A stretch of 49,412 bases of DNA from Ruminococcus sp. JC304 (lineage in GTDB: Bacteria > Bacillota > Clostridia > Lachnospirales > Lachnospiraceae). Below, one piece after another: positions 33,520 to 42,106 of the stretch. The position numbers and the translations under genes are program-made. Location of the stretch: contig HE978651.1 in NCBI GenBank assembly GCA_000285855.2, positions 2,674,594 through 2,724,005 on the forward strand, in the 5' to 3' direction. The notes beneath the pieces were generated by a model, which saw nothing but the letters and a program-made list of their open reading frames with translations, was not told the DNA's origin and searched no databases. Numbering within the stretch: the stretch's first letter is position 1; each line of letters opens with the position of its first letter.

Positions 33520-34374
33520 TTATCCCTCCACTTCCTTCAGCATATCTTCCAGAAATGCAGGAAGATAGAATGCTCCTTTATGGAGTCTTGTTGTATAGTA
33601 ACGTGTGCGGAGATTTAATGCATTCCATGCTTCCGGGTCCAGATCATCAACAGGATGATATTTTTTACTCGCAAATCCAAACAACCAGTAACCTGCGGCA
33701 AATGTAGGGATATGAGCCTGATAAACACGACTGATCTGAAAAGTACTGGCAATTTTCTTATGACTGCGCTGCATTGCATGTGCATCTTCTGTATAGAATG
33801 GACTTCCCTGCTGGTTGACCATAATTCCATCATCTTTTAATGCATTATAACAGTTCCCGTAAAATTCACGGGTAAACAGTCCCTCCGAGGGACCAAAGGG
33901 ATCAGAAGAATCCACAATAATAAGGTCATATTTTCCCTCACATCGCCGGATAAATTTCAGCGCATTTTCGTAATGAAGATGTACTCTTCTGTCATCTAGT
34001 CTGCATGCATTTTCCGGAAGATATGCACGACAGGCTTCCACAACCAGAGGATCCATTTCTACCAGATCAATATGTCTGACTCTGTCATATCTGGTCAGTT
34101 CACGGACAACACCGCCATCTCCTGCGCCAATCACAAGAATATCCCTTGCTTCTTTGTGAACTGCCATGGGCACATGGGTGATCATCTCATCATAAATAAA
34201 TTCATCTCTCTCTGTCAGCATTACATTTCCATCCAGAGTCAGCACACGTCCAAATTCAGGTGTTTCAAAAATATCAATTCTCTGATAATCACTCTGCTTA
34301 GAATAAAGCTGACGGTTTACCCGGATACTATGCTTCACATCCGGTGTATGAAATTCTGAAAACCACATTTCCAT
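33520..34374 (-). CDS. speE: Spermidine synthase family aminopropyltransferase
   Basis: A 284-residue protein with the decarboxy-SAM binding loop VIGAGDGGVVRELTRYD (~80-97), the ILVDSSDPFGPSEGLFTREFY block (~156) with catalytic Asp, and the FETPEFGRVLTLDGNVMLTE N-terminal strand. Such enzymes move an aminopropyl group from decarboxylated SAM to putrescine or another amine (agmatine in some bacteria). No SAM decarboxylase gene (speD) is visible in the window, and the same operon contains a complete carboxyspermidine route. It starts 5 nt after the speA stop. Confidence 0.9.
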   Translation of the reverse strand: MEMWFSEFHTPDVKHSIRVNRQLYSKQSDYQRIDIFETPEFGRVLTLDGNVMLTERDEFIYDEMITHVPMAVHKEARDILVIGAGDGGVVRELTRYDRVRHIDLVEMDPLVVEACRAYLPENACRLDDRRVHLHYENALKFIRRCEGKYDLIIVDSSDPFGPSEGLFTREFYGNCYNALKDDGIMVNQQGSPFYTEDAHAMQRSHKKIASTFQISRVYQAHIPTFAAGYWLFGFASKKYHPVDDLDPEAWNALNLRTRYYTTRLHKGAFYLPAFLEDMLKEVEG

Positions 34375-34379
34375 TGTCT

Positions 34380-35846
34380 TTACCTCCCTGCCAGAACATT
34401 CAGTCTCAAAATATCCGGATCTTCAGGTCCTGTCATATTGCATCCCTTTGCTTTGGCATATTCAATATAATCCAGGATTTCTGCTGTAATCCTCTCTCCA
34501 GGTGCAAGAATGGGAATCCCAGGCGGATAACACATCACAAATTCACTGCAGACCTTCCCTTCAGTCTCCCGGAGAGGCAGGCTGCATTTGTCTGCATAAA
34601 AAGCTTCCTGTGGACTGGTCACCACCTGGGGATCAATATATTCCTGACTCAACAGCCCGGAGCCATCTGTCTGAAAACGTCTGCGGATTTCAGCAAGTGC
34701 ACTTACAAGCCGCTCCACCTCCTGGGCACGGTCACCAATGGAAAGATAGGCCAGAATGTTTCCAATATCACCGAATTCTATCTGGATATCATATTCATCC
34801 CGCAAAATATCATAAACCTCGATCCCTGCAAGTCCGATGTCCAGTGTATGTACACTTAATTTCGTAATGTCAAAATCAAAGACTGAATTTCCATTGACCA
34901 GTTCTTTTCCAAATGCATAATAACCGCCAATGGCATTAATTTCCTCTCTTGCATATTCTGCCATATCTGCTACCTGATGAAAAATCTGGCGGCCTCTCTG
35001 TGCAAGATTTCTTCTTGAAATATCAAGGCTGGACATCAGAAGATAGCTTCCTGATGTTGTCTGTGTCAGATTAATGATCTGACGAACATATCCTGCGTGT
35101 ACAGCCGGGCCTGTGAGGAGAAGACTTGACTGTGTAAGACTTCCACCGCTCTTGTGCATGGATACAGATGCCATGTCTGCACCTGCTGCCATAGCAGAAA
35201 CCGGAAGACCCCCTCCAAAATAAAAATGCGTTCCATGGGCTTCATCTGCCAGGCACAGCATTCCAGCATCATGTGCCATCTTAACGATCGCACGTAAATC
35301 ACTGCATATTCCATAATATGTCGGGTTATTGACCAGTACTGCAACTGCTTTCGGATGCTCTTTTATGGCCTTCTCAACCTGTTCCCTGCGCATTCCAAGA
35401 GAGATTCCAAGTCTCTGGTCCACTTCCGGATTTACATAAACAGGGATTGCTCCGCATAAAACAAGGGCATTTAAAACACTCCTGTGAACATTACGGGGAA
35501 GTATGATCTCATCTCCCCGTTTACAGGCAGTCAATACCATTGTCTGAACGGAGCTTGTTGTGCCTCCTACCATCAGAAATGCATGTGCTGCACCAAAAGC
35601 ATCTGCCGCCAGTTCTTCCGCTTCCCGTATTACGGATACCGGATGACAGAGATTGTCCAGTGGTTTCATGCTGTTGACATCCACACCTACACATTTTTGT
35701 CCCAGAAATTCTGTCAGCTCCGGGTTACCTCTTCCGCGTTTATGACCCGGCACATCAAATGGCACCACTCTCATTCGTCGGAAAGTCTCCAGAGCTTCAT
35801 GTATGGGTGCATGATTCTGGTTTAATTTAAAACGACTTCCTTTCAT
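34380..35846 (-). CDS. speA: Arginine decarboxylase (Orn/Lys/Arg decarboxylase family)
   Basis: A ~488-residue PLP fold-I decarboxylase. The internal aldimine region ADMASVSMHKSGGSLTQSS and DEAHGTHFYFGGGLPVSA are characteristic of the Firmicute arginine/lysine decarboxylase family (SpeA-type); arginine is favoured by the agmatinase downstream. Start choice: GGAGG stands one base before ATG 35849 and four before ATG 35846; I take 35846, with 35849 equally possible. The frame is open further upstream to a TTG at 35885, which lacks a site. It is the first gene of the polyamine operon and lies behind a long leader with a terminator. Confidence 0.9.
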   Translation of the reverse strand: MKGSRFKLNQNHAPIHEALETFRRMRVVPFDVPGHKRGRGNPELTEFLGQKCVGVDVNSMKPLDNLCHPVSVIREAEELAADAFGAAHAFLMVGGTTSSVQTMVLTACKRGDEIILPRNVHRSVLNALVLCGAIPVYVNPEVDQRLGISLGMRREQVEKAIKEHPKAVAVLVNNPTYYGICSDLRAIVKMAHDAGMLCLADEAHGTHFYFGGGLPVSAMAAGADMASVSMHKSGGSLTQSSLLLTGPAVHAGYVRQIINLTQTTSGSYLLMSSLDISRRNLAQRGRQIFHQVADMAEYAREEINAIGGYYAFGKELVNGNSVFDFDITKLSVHTLDIGLAGIEVYDILRDEYDIQIEFGDIGNILAYLSIGDRAQEVERLVSALAEIRRRFQTDGSGLLSQEYIDPQVVTSPQEAFYADKCSLPLRETEGKVCSEFVMCYPPGIPILAPGERITAEILDYIEYAKAKGCNMTGPEDPDILRLNVLAGR

Positions 35847-35908
35847 CATTCCTCCATTTCCAGTTTCCTTTGCTTCAACCCTCAATCAGCAATTCCACAG
35901 ACTGAACA

Positions 35909-35950
35909 AAACAAAAAGCGCAGGTAAGGGCACTTAACCACAAACCTGCG
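35909..35950 (-). terminator. Intrinsic terminator inside the speA leader
   Basis: Arms CGCAGGT/ACCTGCG (35944-35950 and 35919-35925) with a ~18-nt loop, followed on the minus strand by CTTTTTGTTTTG. It stands ~63 nt upstream of the speA start and downstream of a strong promoter, so it would stop the leader unless it is read through or disrupted. Confidence 0.8.
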
Positions 35951-36084
35951 TTTTGATCTGTATCTATATGTTTTATCAACAAGCATAAAAAAGCAGATAA
36001 TACTTTCTTTCAGCATCATAAATAAAACTTCTGGATCATGCGTGTCAGAGTCTATATAGCAATTATACTTTTACTACTCTTATT

Positions 36085-36299
36085 GACCGTTTCACAAGTC
36101 TGCGCGTCCGGCGCATCGCGGTTATCAAAGGAACCTACTTATAAAATTTGAGCTTCTAACTCAATCAATAAGGTAACCAAAGTTACCATAATCGGCAGTG
36201 GACCCGGCTGTCCGTATGGCCTTAACCCTCCCGGGTGGTCCAAAACAATTGCTTTGAAAAGACTCTGTCTGTTACTCTGCATCTTCGTCTTTCAAAATC
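36085..36299 (-). ncRNA. Candidate structured leader RNA upstream of speA, family not identified
   Basis: About 210 nt downstream of a strong promoter. Four perfect hairpins (minus-strand reading): GGACC/GGTCC closing a GC-rich conserved-looking block (36241-36237 with 36204-36200, CCCGGGAGGGTTAAGGCC inside), GGTAAC/GTTACC (36172-36187), TTGAG/CTCAA (36148-36164) and TGCGC/GCGCA (36101-36115). No coding frame explains it. The stretch after it lacks a terminator until 35950, so it would read through to the leader terminator. It could be a riboswitch or other attenuator of the polyamine operon, or an independent large Firmicute RNA (6S or raiA-type). No motif of a known class is identified with confidence. 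Confidence 0.55.
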
Positions 36300-36305
36300 G
36301 CGTTT

Positions 36306-36334
36306 ATCATAACATGTAAAAAACATACTGTCAA
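36306..36334 (-). promoter_or_regulatory. Promoter of the speA leader RNA
   Basis: TTGACA (36329-36334), exactly 17 bp, TATGAT (36306-36311). Predicted start near 36299. Confidence 0.8.
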
Positions 36335-36420
36335 TAATATACAGTTAAAATAATTGATTCCGTTTTCTTCCCATTTAAGCACATCTGTTTTTTATCGCAA
36401 GGCTATCTCAAAAAAATCCC

Positions 36421-37278
36421 TTATATCAACAAAGCTAACGTTCCAACAACAATCAGCAACAGTCCTGTTCCTGATTTTAATGACAGCTTTTCATGGAATA
36501 CAATATACGAGAATGCAATGGTCACAAGGATACTCAGTTTATCAATCGGAACTACCACACTGGCCGGACCTGTCTGAAGTGCTCTGTAATAGCATAACCA
36601 GGAACCGCCTGTTGCAAATCCGGAAAGAATAAGGAATAGCCAGCTTTTTCTGTCAATATTCTTAACCGTATCCTGCTTTCCGGTCACAAATACAACAATC
36701 CATGCCATCACTAATACAACAGCTGTCCGGATTGCAGTTCCGAGATTCGAATTGACATCCTGAATTCCAATCTTTCCCAAAATAGAGGTGAGACTGGCAA
36801 AAACAGCGGAACCAACTGCATAAAGTAGCCACTTCTTATCTTCTTTTTTCTCCTGCGTTTCCTTTTTCTGTATCATCAGATAAGTACCAATCCCGATAAG
36901 TATCATTGAAACAAATTTCAGCCACGTTATTTCTTCTCTCAGAAAAATAAACGCCAGCAGCATCGTTATCACTGTACTGGATTTATCGATTGGTGTTACT
37001 TTATTGATATCTCCGATCTGCAATGCTTTGAAATAGCACAGCCAGGATATACCCGTTGACAGTCCTGACAAAATCAGAAAGACCAGGACTTTTTCCGAAA
37101 TATCCCTGATTCCGCTTTGCGCCCCGACCACAAATACCATAATCCATGAAAAGATTAACACTACGCCGGTTCTTAGTGCTGTCGCAACATTAGAATCTGT
37201 GTTTCTGATTCCGCATTTTGCCAGTATGGCGGTCAATCCTGCAAACAGGGCAGAACCAAATGCAAATAGCAGCCACAT
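36421..37278 (-). CDS. EamA/DMT family transporter
   Basis: A 285-residue protein with ten hydrophobic helices in two repeated EamA halves (LLFAFGSALFAGLTAILAKC and LLYAVGSAVFASLTSILGKI show the duplication). Start at 37278, where GGAGG is 8 nt upstream. Exports or imports a small metabolite; direction and substrate unknown. It lies 48 nt after the desulfidase-family gene in the same orientation, so it may be its partner (for example an amino acid or pyruvate transporter). Confidence 0.88.
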   Translation of the reverse strand: MWLLFAFGSALFAGLTAILAKCGIRNTDSNVATALRTGVVLIFSWIMVFVVGAQSGIRDISEKVLVFLILSGLSTGISWLCYFKALQIGDINKVTPIDKSSTVITMLLAFIFLREEITWLKFVSMILIGIGTYLMIQKKETQEKKEDKKWLLYAVGSAVFASLTSILGKIGIQDVNSNLGTAIRTAVVLVMAWIVVFVTGKQDTVKNIDRKSWLFLILSGFATGGSWLCYYRALQTGPASVVVPIDKLSILVTIAFSYIVFHEKLSLKSGTGLLLIVVGTLALLI

Positions 37279-37325
37279 ATTATCTTTCCTCCACCCCAAT
37301 CATCCTTTTCATCTGTTTCATGAGA

Positions 37326-38603
37326 TCAAACGCTTTCCAGCATAATCCGCAGTATTTCTTTATCTGTTTCTTTCATTCCTTCTTTTCCGATCTGTCCTAC
37401 GCAGCTGATTGTTTCGCCGGCTTCTTCCTTGAGGATTCCGGTGTATGGCGCATAGGACTGACCGTTCATAGCAAGATGATGTGCCAGGAATGCAGCATCA
37501 AGACTGGCGGCAATTTTCGCTGCACAGGATATTTTCGCTCCATCACAAATGATTCCCGGAATATTGGCAAGCGTATTCTCTATGGTCTTCTTGATCACAG
37601 AAAGTTCGCCACCGCCCATGTAAGTAATTCCGGCCCCGGCTGCACAGGATGCAGATACCGCACCACAAAATGCGGAAAGTTTACCGATGTACTGTTTCTG
37701 GTACACAGTTAAGAGGTTAGAAAATACCAGTGCGCGGTAAAGTACATAGTCCGGAAGTTCCATTTCTCTGGCATACACGATCAGAGGTACAGAACAGGCA
37801 ATTCCCTGGTTTCCGCTGCCTGAGTTGATGACTACCGGCATGTCACATCCGCCCATTCTGGCTTCGGAAGCTGCGGCTGTAAGGCTGCGCATTTTTGTGA
37901 GCATATCATTGGAATAGGTTTCACGGATGATCCGGCCGATTCCAAGACCGTATTTACCAGTCATTCCTTCATGGGCGATTGCCATATTGCTGCGGATCTG
38001 ATTTTCTATAATTTCTTTGACATCATCAAGTTCTACAGTATCTGCAAATGTTTTAATATCTTCCAGATTGAGCAGAGTTCTGTCTGCTGCAGCTGGAGTT
38101 TCACCGGATTTATGATCTGAATCCAGCAGGACTTCCTGATTCTTTACGATTTTGGTTACATTAATATGATCGTATTTAATTTCCAGACTTACTGTATCAT
38201 CTCCTGCCTGCATTTCTATAATAAAGTGCAGGACTACCGGGGAGTCCAGAAGTTCTACTTTGCATATCTTTTTGTCCAGAAGTTCACAACATCTCTTTCT
38301 TCCGGATTCATTTACCTTCGAAAGAACTTCCATATTCAGGGATGGGTCTCCGGCTACTGCACCAAGGACTACACCTGCTTCAATTCCAGTCAATCCGCCG
38401 GAGTTTGGAATGATAACACAACGGACATTTTTTATAATGTTTCCACTGCATTTTGCTGTGATATGTTCCGGTTCTTTTCCCAGAACTTCTCGTGCCCTGG
38501 CAGCTCCATATGCCAGTGCGATCGGCTCTGTACATCCCATTGCGGGAATCATTTCTTCTTTTAGAATGCCTATGTAATTCTGATATATTCTCTCATCTAA
38601 CAT
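37326..38603 (-). CDS. L-cysteine desulfidase family protein (UPF0597/serine dehydratase alpha-like)
   Basis: A 425-residue protein with the family signature MGCTEPIALAYGAAR (Cys24 is a likely iron-sulfur ligand), ITAKCSGNIIKNV, and NSGSGNQGIACSVPL. Members include CyuA/CdsB, which break cysteine into pyruvate, ammonia and sulfide, and relatives of iron-sulfur serine dehydratase. The several conserved Cys residues (C24, SGN..C regions, CAAGAG) support an iron-sulfur enzyme. Exact substrate unproven. AGGAG precedes the start. Co-directional with the EamA transporter. Confidence 0.82.
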   Translation of the reverse strand: MLDERIYQNYIGILKEEMIPAMGCTEPIALAYGAARAREVLGKEPEHITAKCSGNIIKNVRCVIIPNSGGLTGIEAGVVLGAVAGDPSLNMEVLSKVNESGRKRCCELLDKKICKVELLDSPVVLHFIIEMQAGDDTVSLEIKYDHINVTKIVKNQEVLLDSDHKSGETPAAADRTLLNLEDIKTFADTVELDDVKEIIENQIRSNMAIAHEGMTGKYGLGIGRIIRETYSNDMLTKMRSLTAAASEARMGGCDMPVVINSGSGNQGIACSVPLIVYAREMELPDYVLYRALVFSNLLTVYQKQYIGKLSAFCGAVSASCAAGAGITYMGGGELSVIKKTIENTLANIPGIICDGAKISCAAKIAASLDAAFLAHHLAMNGQSYAPYTGILKEEAGETISCVGQIGKEGMKETDKEILRIMLESV

Positions 38604-38681
38604 TGTGCTGATGTCTCCTGTTCATTTGTAATTCTACATAATTTAAGTATGACATAACACTATCAGAATGTCCAGAAAGAA

Positions 38682-40031
38682 TCAGCCCAGTGTACCGTCA
38701 TTTTCTGTGCGGTTCATGTATATATAAAATCCCACATTCAGGATAATTCCCGTTACTGTTGCCACCGGGGCAGCCAGTCCGATCTTGGTAAGGCTTGCAT
38801 CTGGCTGGATACTCATAAAATATGCCAGTGGCAGACGTACCAGAAGGGTCTGGATCAGTCCCTGGATCATTACCCAGACTGTCTTGTTATTTCCATTGAA
38901 ATAGCCAATCATACTGAACAGGATTGCCGTCACTATGGTTTCCGGTGCAAAGCCTTTCAGATAGTCAAATGCCTTACTGATAACTTCTGCATCTGTGGAA
39001 AAAATACCAGACAGCATATCTCCTTTGAACATAACCAGTATAAATACCACACATCCTACAGCAAGCCCTACTCCGATTCCTGTAAACATGGACTGTTTTG
39101 CTCGTTTTTTCTTTCCCGCTCCCACATTCTGGGATACAAAGGATGCCATAGACTGCATCAGGGAGCTTGGTACCAGCATGGCGAAGTTAACAATTTTGCA
39201 AGCAACCCCGTAGCCGGACGAAGCCTCCAGTCCCAGACGATTTACGAATGCGCAGAGCGCAAGGAAGGAAATCTGTGTCAGACATTCCTGCAATGCAAGA
39301 GGAAGTCCGATCTGAAGAAATCTTTTGCACTGTGCATTCAGCCTGAAATCTTTTTTTGTGATCGTAAACGGAAGTTTCATTTTAACAAGCAGGATAAGTG
39401 CGAATACCACGCTAAGTGCCTGAGCAACAACTGTTGCAATGGCAGCTCCGGCTGCATCCATATGAAGTCCCGCTACCAGCACCAGATCTCCGATCACATT
39501 TACAATACACGCTACCAGCACAAACAGAAGCGGCGATTTACTGTCACCCAGTCCACGAAAGATTGCAGATAACAGGTTGTAAGCTACAATAAAGAAAATA
39601 CCGCCGCCACAGATACGCACATAACTGGATGTAAGACTGACGGCTGATTCCGGCGCCTGCATCAGCGCAGAGATCGGATGTGCAAAAGCTACCATTATGA
39701 CAAACAACACAGCCGAAATCATTGTAAACACAATTGTACCGCCGCCGATTACAGCTCCTATCTTTTCCGGCCTTTTTTCTCCCAGATAACGGGCAATCAG
39801 AACTGTAATACCCATTGCAAACTGTACAACCACAAATGTAACCAGGTTTAAGACCTGACTGCCTGTAGAAACTGCGGAAAGTCCGGCAGTGGAACCAAAT
39901 CTTCCCACAACCAGAAGGTCAACTGCACCATATGCTGCCTGCAGGATCAGTGCTCCGAGAATGGGCATCATAAAGGAAACCAGCTTTTTCAGAATATTCC
40001 CCTGTGTGAAATCAGATTTATCATTTGTCAT
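38682..40031 (-). CDS. MATE family efflux protein
   Basis: A 449-residue protein with 12 hydrophobic helices and typical MATE starts FTQGNILKKLVSFMMPILGA and LSAIFRGLGDSKSPLLFVLV. I take the ATG at 40031 (GGAG 10 nt upstream), which overlaps the MarR gene end by 11 nt. Cation-coupled export of drugs or metabolites is the general role; substrate unknown. It is in an operon with the MarR regulator. Confidence 0.9.
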   Translation of the reverse strand: MTNDKSDFTQGNILKKLVSFMMPILGALILQAAYGAVDLLVVGRFGSTAGLSAVSTGSQVLNLVTFVVVQFAMGITVLIARYLGEKRPEKIGAVIGGGTIVFTMISAVLFVIMVAFAHPISALMQAPESAVSLTSSYVRICGGGIFFIVAYNLLSAIFRGLGDSKSPLLFVLVACIVNVIGDLVLVAGLHMDAAGAAIATVVAQALSVVFALILLVKMKLPFTITKKDFRLNAQCKRFLQIGLPLALQECLTQISFLALCAFVNRLGLEASSGYGVACKIVNFAMLVPSSLMQSMASFVSQNVGAGKKKRAKQSMFTGIGVGLAVGCVVFILVMFKGDMLSGIFSTDAEVISKAFDYLKGFAPETIVTAILFSMIGYFNGNNKTVWVMIQGLIQTLLVRLPLAYFMSIQPDASLTKIGLAAPVATVTGIILNVGFYIYMNRTENDGTLG

Positions 40032-40473
40032 AGTGCTTTCTCCTCTCACACATGATCTGGTAAAATTTCTCAATTGTCCGGATCATGCAATCTGCTTCCT
40101 CTTCGGATATCTCACTGAGATAGGGAACCAGTTCTCCAAAATAGTACTCATTATATTTCTGTGACAGTTTTCTTCCCTCTTCTGTAATGGATATATAGGT
40201 AACACGTCCGTCATCAGGGGAAGAAATTTTCCGAAGATATCCTTTTGTTTCCATTTCCTTTACAGTTCTGGTAACACCGGGACGTGGAAGATTCATTACA
40301 TCGCTGATATCAGATATCTTTACCTGAATCCCCTGTTTTTCCAATGCATGAATGTTATCCAGATACTGAATGTAAGACGGGGTAACTCCCTGTGGCAGCG
40401 ACGGAAGCAATTCCCGTATCCGCTTCGCCTGATAACATGCATCCAGCATTCGCTTGATTTTTTCAGTTGTCAT
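40021..40473 (-). CDS. MarR family transcriptional regulator
   Basis: A 150-residue winged-helix protein. The HTH (IQVKISDISDVMNLPRPGVT, then RTVKEMETKGYLRK) and wing (SPDDGRVTYISITEEG) are standard. Start at 40473 with AGGAG 8 nt upstream; a longer start at 40512 falls inside the promoter dyad. It is followed with overlap by the MATE pump gene, which it likely represses together with itself. Confidence 0.9.
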   Translation of the reverse strand: MTTEKIKRMLDACYQAKRIRELLPSLPQGVTPSYIQYLDNIHALEKQGIQVKISDISDVMNLPRPGVTRTVKEMETKGYLRKISSPDDGRVTYISITEEGRKLSQKYNEYYFGELVPYLSEISEEEADCMIRTIEKFYQIMCERRKHYDK

Positions 40474-40488
40474 ATTGTACGCTCCTAT

Positions 40489-40522
40489 ATAATTATCTTT
40501 GTTAATTACCATTGATAATTAT
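40489..40522. promoter_or_regulatory. Inverted repeat, likely MarR operator
   Basis: Perfect 9-bp arms ATAATTATC (40489-40497) and GATAATTAT (40514-40522), 16-bp spacer, just upstream of the MarR start. Position and symmetry fit an autoregulatory MarR site. Confidence 0.65.
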
Positions 40523-40560
40523 ACGGAAATTCTGAAATTTGTCAACCATCAAAATTACTA

Positions 40561-40647
40561 TTGAACCGTAACTGAGAAAGTTCTATAATGAGTTCCGACA
40601 TCAGAAATCGGGAAAAATAAAATATTTCCGATGACGGAATTTTTTAA
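40561..40647 (+). promoter_or_regulatory. Promoter and hairpin leader of the LOG-family gene
   Basis: TTGAAC (40561-40566), 17 bp, TATAAT (40584-40589). The predicted leader then contains TTCCG-ATGA-CGGAA followed by six T (~40627-40647), which has the form of an intrinsic terminator, and an alternative longer pairing (TTCCG-a-CATC with GATG-a-CGGAA). The gene starts 22 nt after the T-run, so the leader hairpin may control read-through. Confidence 0.6.
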
Positions 40648-40668
40648 TAATACAAGGTGGAAATTACA

Positions 40669-41211
40669 ATGAATATTACCGTTTATCTTGGAGCTTTTGA
40701 GGGGAATGATCCAGCACTTGGAGATGCAGTCCGAGAACTTGGTACATGGATTGGAGAAAGCGGAAATTCTCTGATATATGGCGGATCAAAGTCCGGTCTT
40801 ATGGGACAGATAGCAGAAAGTGTGCTGAATGCCGGAGGAAAAGTAACAGGCGTGGAACCACAATTTTTTATAGATTCTGAACTGCAATATGATGAAATCA
40901 CAGAACTGATCGTTACGAAAGATATGGCTGAAAGAAAAGCAAAAATGATTGAACTTGGTGATGCATTTATTGCATTTCCAGGAGGCACCGGTACTCTGGA
41001 GGAAATCACAGAAGTTATGTCCATGGTTTCCCTCAAACACCTGGATGCCCCCTGTATTCTGTATAATCTGAATGGATATTATGACAGCCTGAAGCAGCTT
41101 CTTGACCATATGATCAAAATGGGACTGTCCTCAGAAAAGCGTCAGCAGGGAATTTATTTTGCTGATGATCTGGAAAATATTAAAGCATTTCTGGCTACAG
41201 TAACTAAGTAA
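40669..41211 (+). CDS. LOG family (TIGR00730) protein
   Basis: A 180-residue Rossmann-like protein, starting at ATG 40669 (AAGGTGG 8 nt upstream). Motifs: LIYGGSKSGLMGQIAESVL and the signature PGGTGTLEEITEVMSM, typical of the LOG/lysine-decarboxylase-like family. Plant members free cytokinin bases by removing ribose-phosphate from the nucleotide; bacterial ones act on nucleoside monophosphates and are not decarboxylases. Natural substrate here unknown. Confidence 0.9.
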   Translation: MNITVYLGAFEGNDPALGDAVRELGTWIGESGNSLIYGGSKSGLMGQIAESVLNAGGKVTGVEPQFFIDSELQYDEITELIVTKDMAERKAKMIELGDAFIAFPGGTGTLEEITEVMSMVSLKHLDAPCILYNLNGYYDSLKQLLDHMIKMGLSSEKRQQGIYFADDLENIKAFLATVTK

Positions 41212-41260
41212 AATTCAGGTCGTAAACTTTTGTTAAAATATAATCAATACAGAGATCAAT

Positions 41261-41296
41261 AAAAAAAGTACTTCGTCCGCAGGAAGTACTTTTTTA
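41261..41296. terminator. Bidirectional terminator after the LOG gene and the ABC operon
   Basis: Stem AAAAAAGTACTTC / GAAGTACTTTTTT with an 8-nt loop; A-run and T-run on either side. It sits between the convergent LOG gene and the ABC operon end. Confidence 0.9.
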
Positions 41297-41344
41297 ATAC
41301 CTTTATACCGAAAAGAAAATATTTTAGCAGCCTGATTCAGTTAA

Positions 41345-42106
41345 TTATGAAAGTACCGCATCCACCAGTCTCTGCGTATACTCCTCCTTCGGATCATTGA
41401 TAATATCATCGGGAATTCCGCTTTCCACTACTTTTCCCTCATACAGTACCAGGACCCTGTCGCAGAACATCTGGACAAGGGCCAGATTATGACAGATAAA
41501 AATAAAAGACAGCCCCTTCTTCTCTTTCAGGTCTTCCAGAAGCTCCATGATCTGTTTCTGTATGGTTACATCCAGAGCACTGGTTGCCTCATCACAGATC
41601 AGAACTTTTGGTTCTACTGCCAGCGCTCTTGCGATCGCAGCCCGCTGACACTGTCCGCCACTTACCTCATGAGGATATCTTTTTGCATATTCCTTCTCAA
41701 GGCCGCACTGCTCGAGCAATTCTGCTACTCTTTTCTCCACATCAGCCTTTTTCATTCCACGGTTTCTAAGACTCTCACCGATTCCGTCACCCAGTGTCCT
41801 TCTGGGATCAAAAGAACCCACCGGATTCTGAAAAACCATCTGTATATCTCCATATACCTCTTTCAGCTGACTTTGTTTCAGTCTTGTAATATCTTTTCCT
41901 TCAAATTTCAGTGTGCCCTCTGTGATATCAGTCAGCCGGGTGAGCAGCTTTGCTATGGTACTTTTTCCACTGCCGGATTCTCCTACGATTCCCAGCGTTT
42001 CTCCTTTTTTTAGTGTAAAGCTTACATCATTTACTGCTTTAAAAGGATTTTTTCCTCTCTGGGTAAATATTTTTGTTAAATGTTCTGCCTCTAAAAGTAT
42101 GCTCAT
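41345..42106 (-). CDS. Peptide/nickel-type ABC transporter ATPase (OppF/DppF-like)
   Basis: A 253-residue ATPase with Walker A GESGSGKSTIAKLL, signature VSGGQCQRAAIARAL, Walker B VLICDEATSALD and His switch CHNLALVQ. It lacks the long C-terminal oligopeptide domain of OppF but is normal for the nickel/peptide class. Its ATG overlaps the previous gene by four bases (ATGA), so the two ATPases are coupled and probably form a heterodimer. Confidence 0.9.
   Translation of the reverse strand: MSILLEAEHLTKIFTQRGKNPFKAVNDVSFTLKKGETLGIVGESGSGKSTIAKLLTRLTDITEGTLKFEGKDITRLKQSQLKEVYGDIQMVFQNPVGSFDPRRTLGDGIGESLRNRGMKKADVEKRVAELLEQCGLEKEYAKRYPHEVSGGQCQRAAIARALAVEPKVLICDEATSALDVTIQKQIMELLEDLKEKKGLSFIFICHNLALVQMFCDRVLVLYEGKVVESGIPDDIINDPKEEYTQRLVDAVLS

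Noticed and set aside
35847-35885. Longer speA start at a TTG
   Set aside because: It lacks a ribosome-binding site; GGAGG stands next to the ATG pair at 35846/35849.
36100-36334. T-box or guanidine-type riboswitch in the speA leader
   Set aside because: The T-box core (AGGGTGG-ACCGCG) is not present in the transcribed orientation and the guanidine-I conserved blocks do not line up; left as an unidentified structured RNA.
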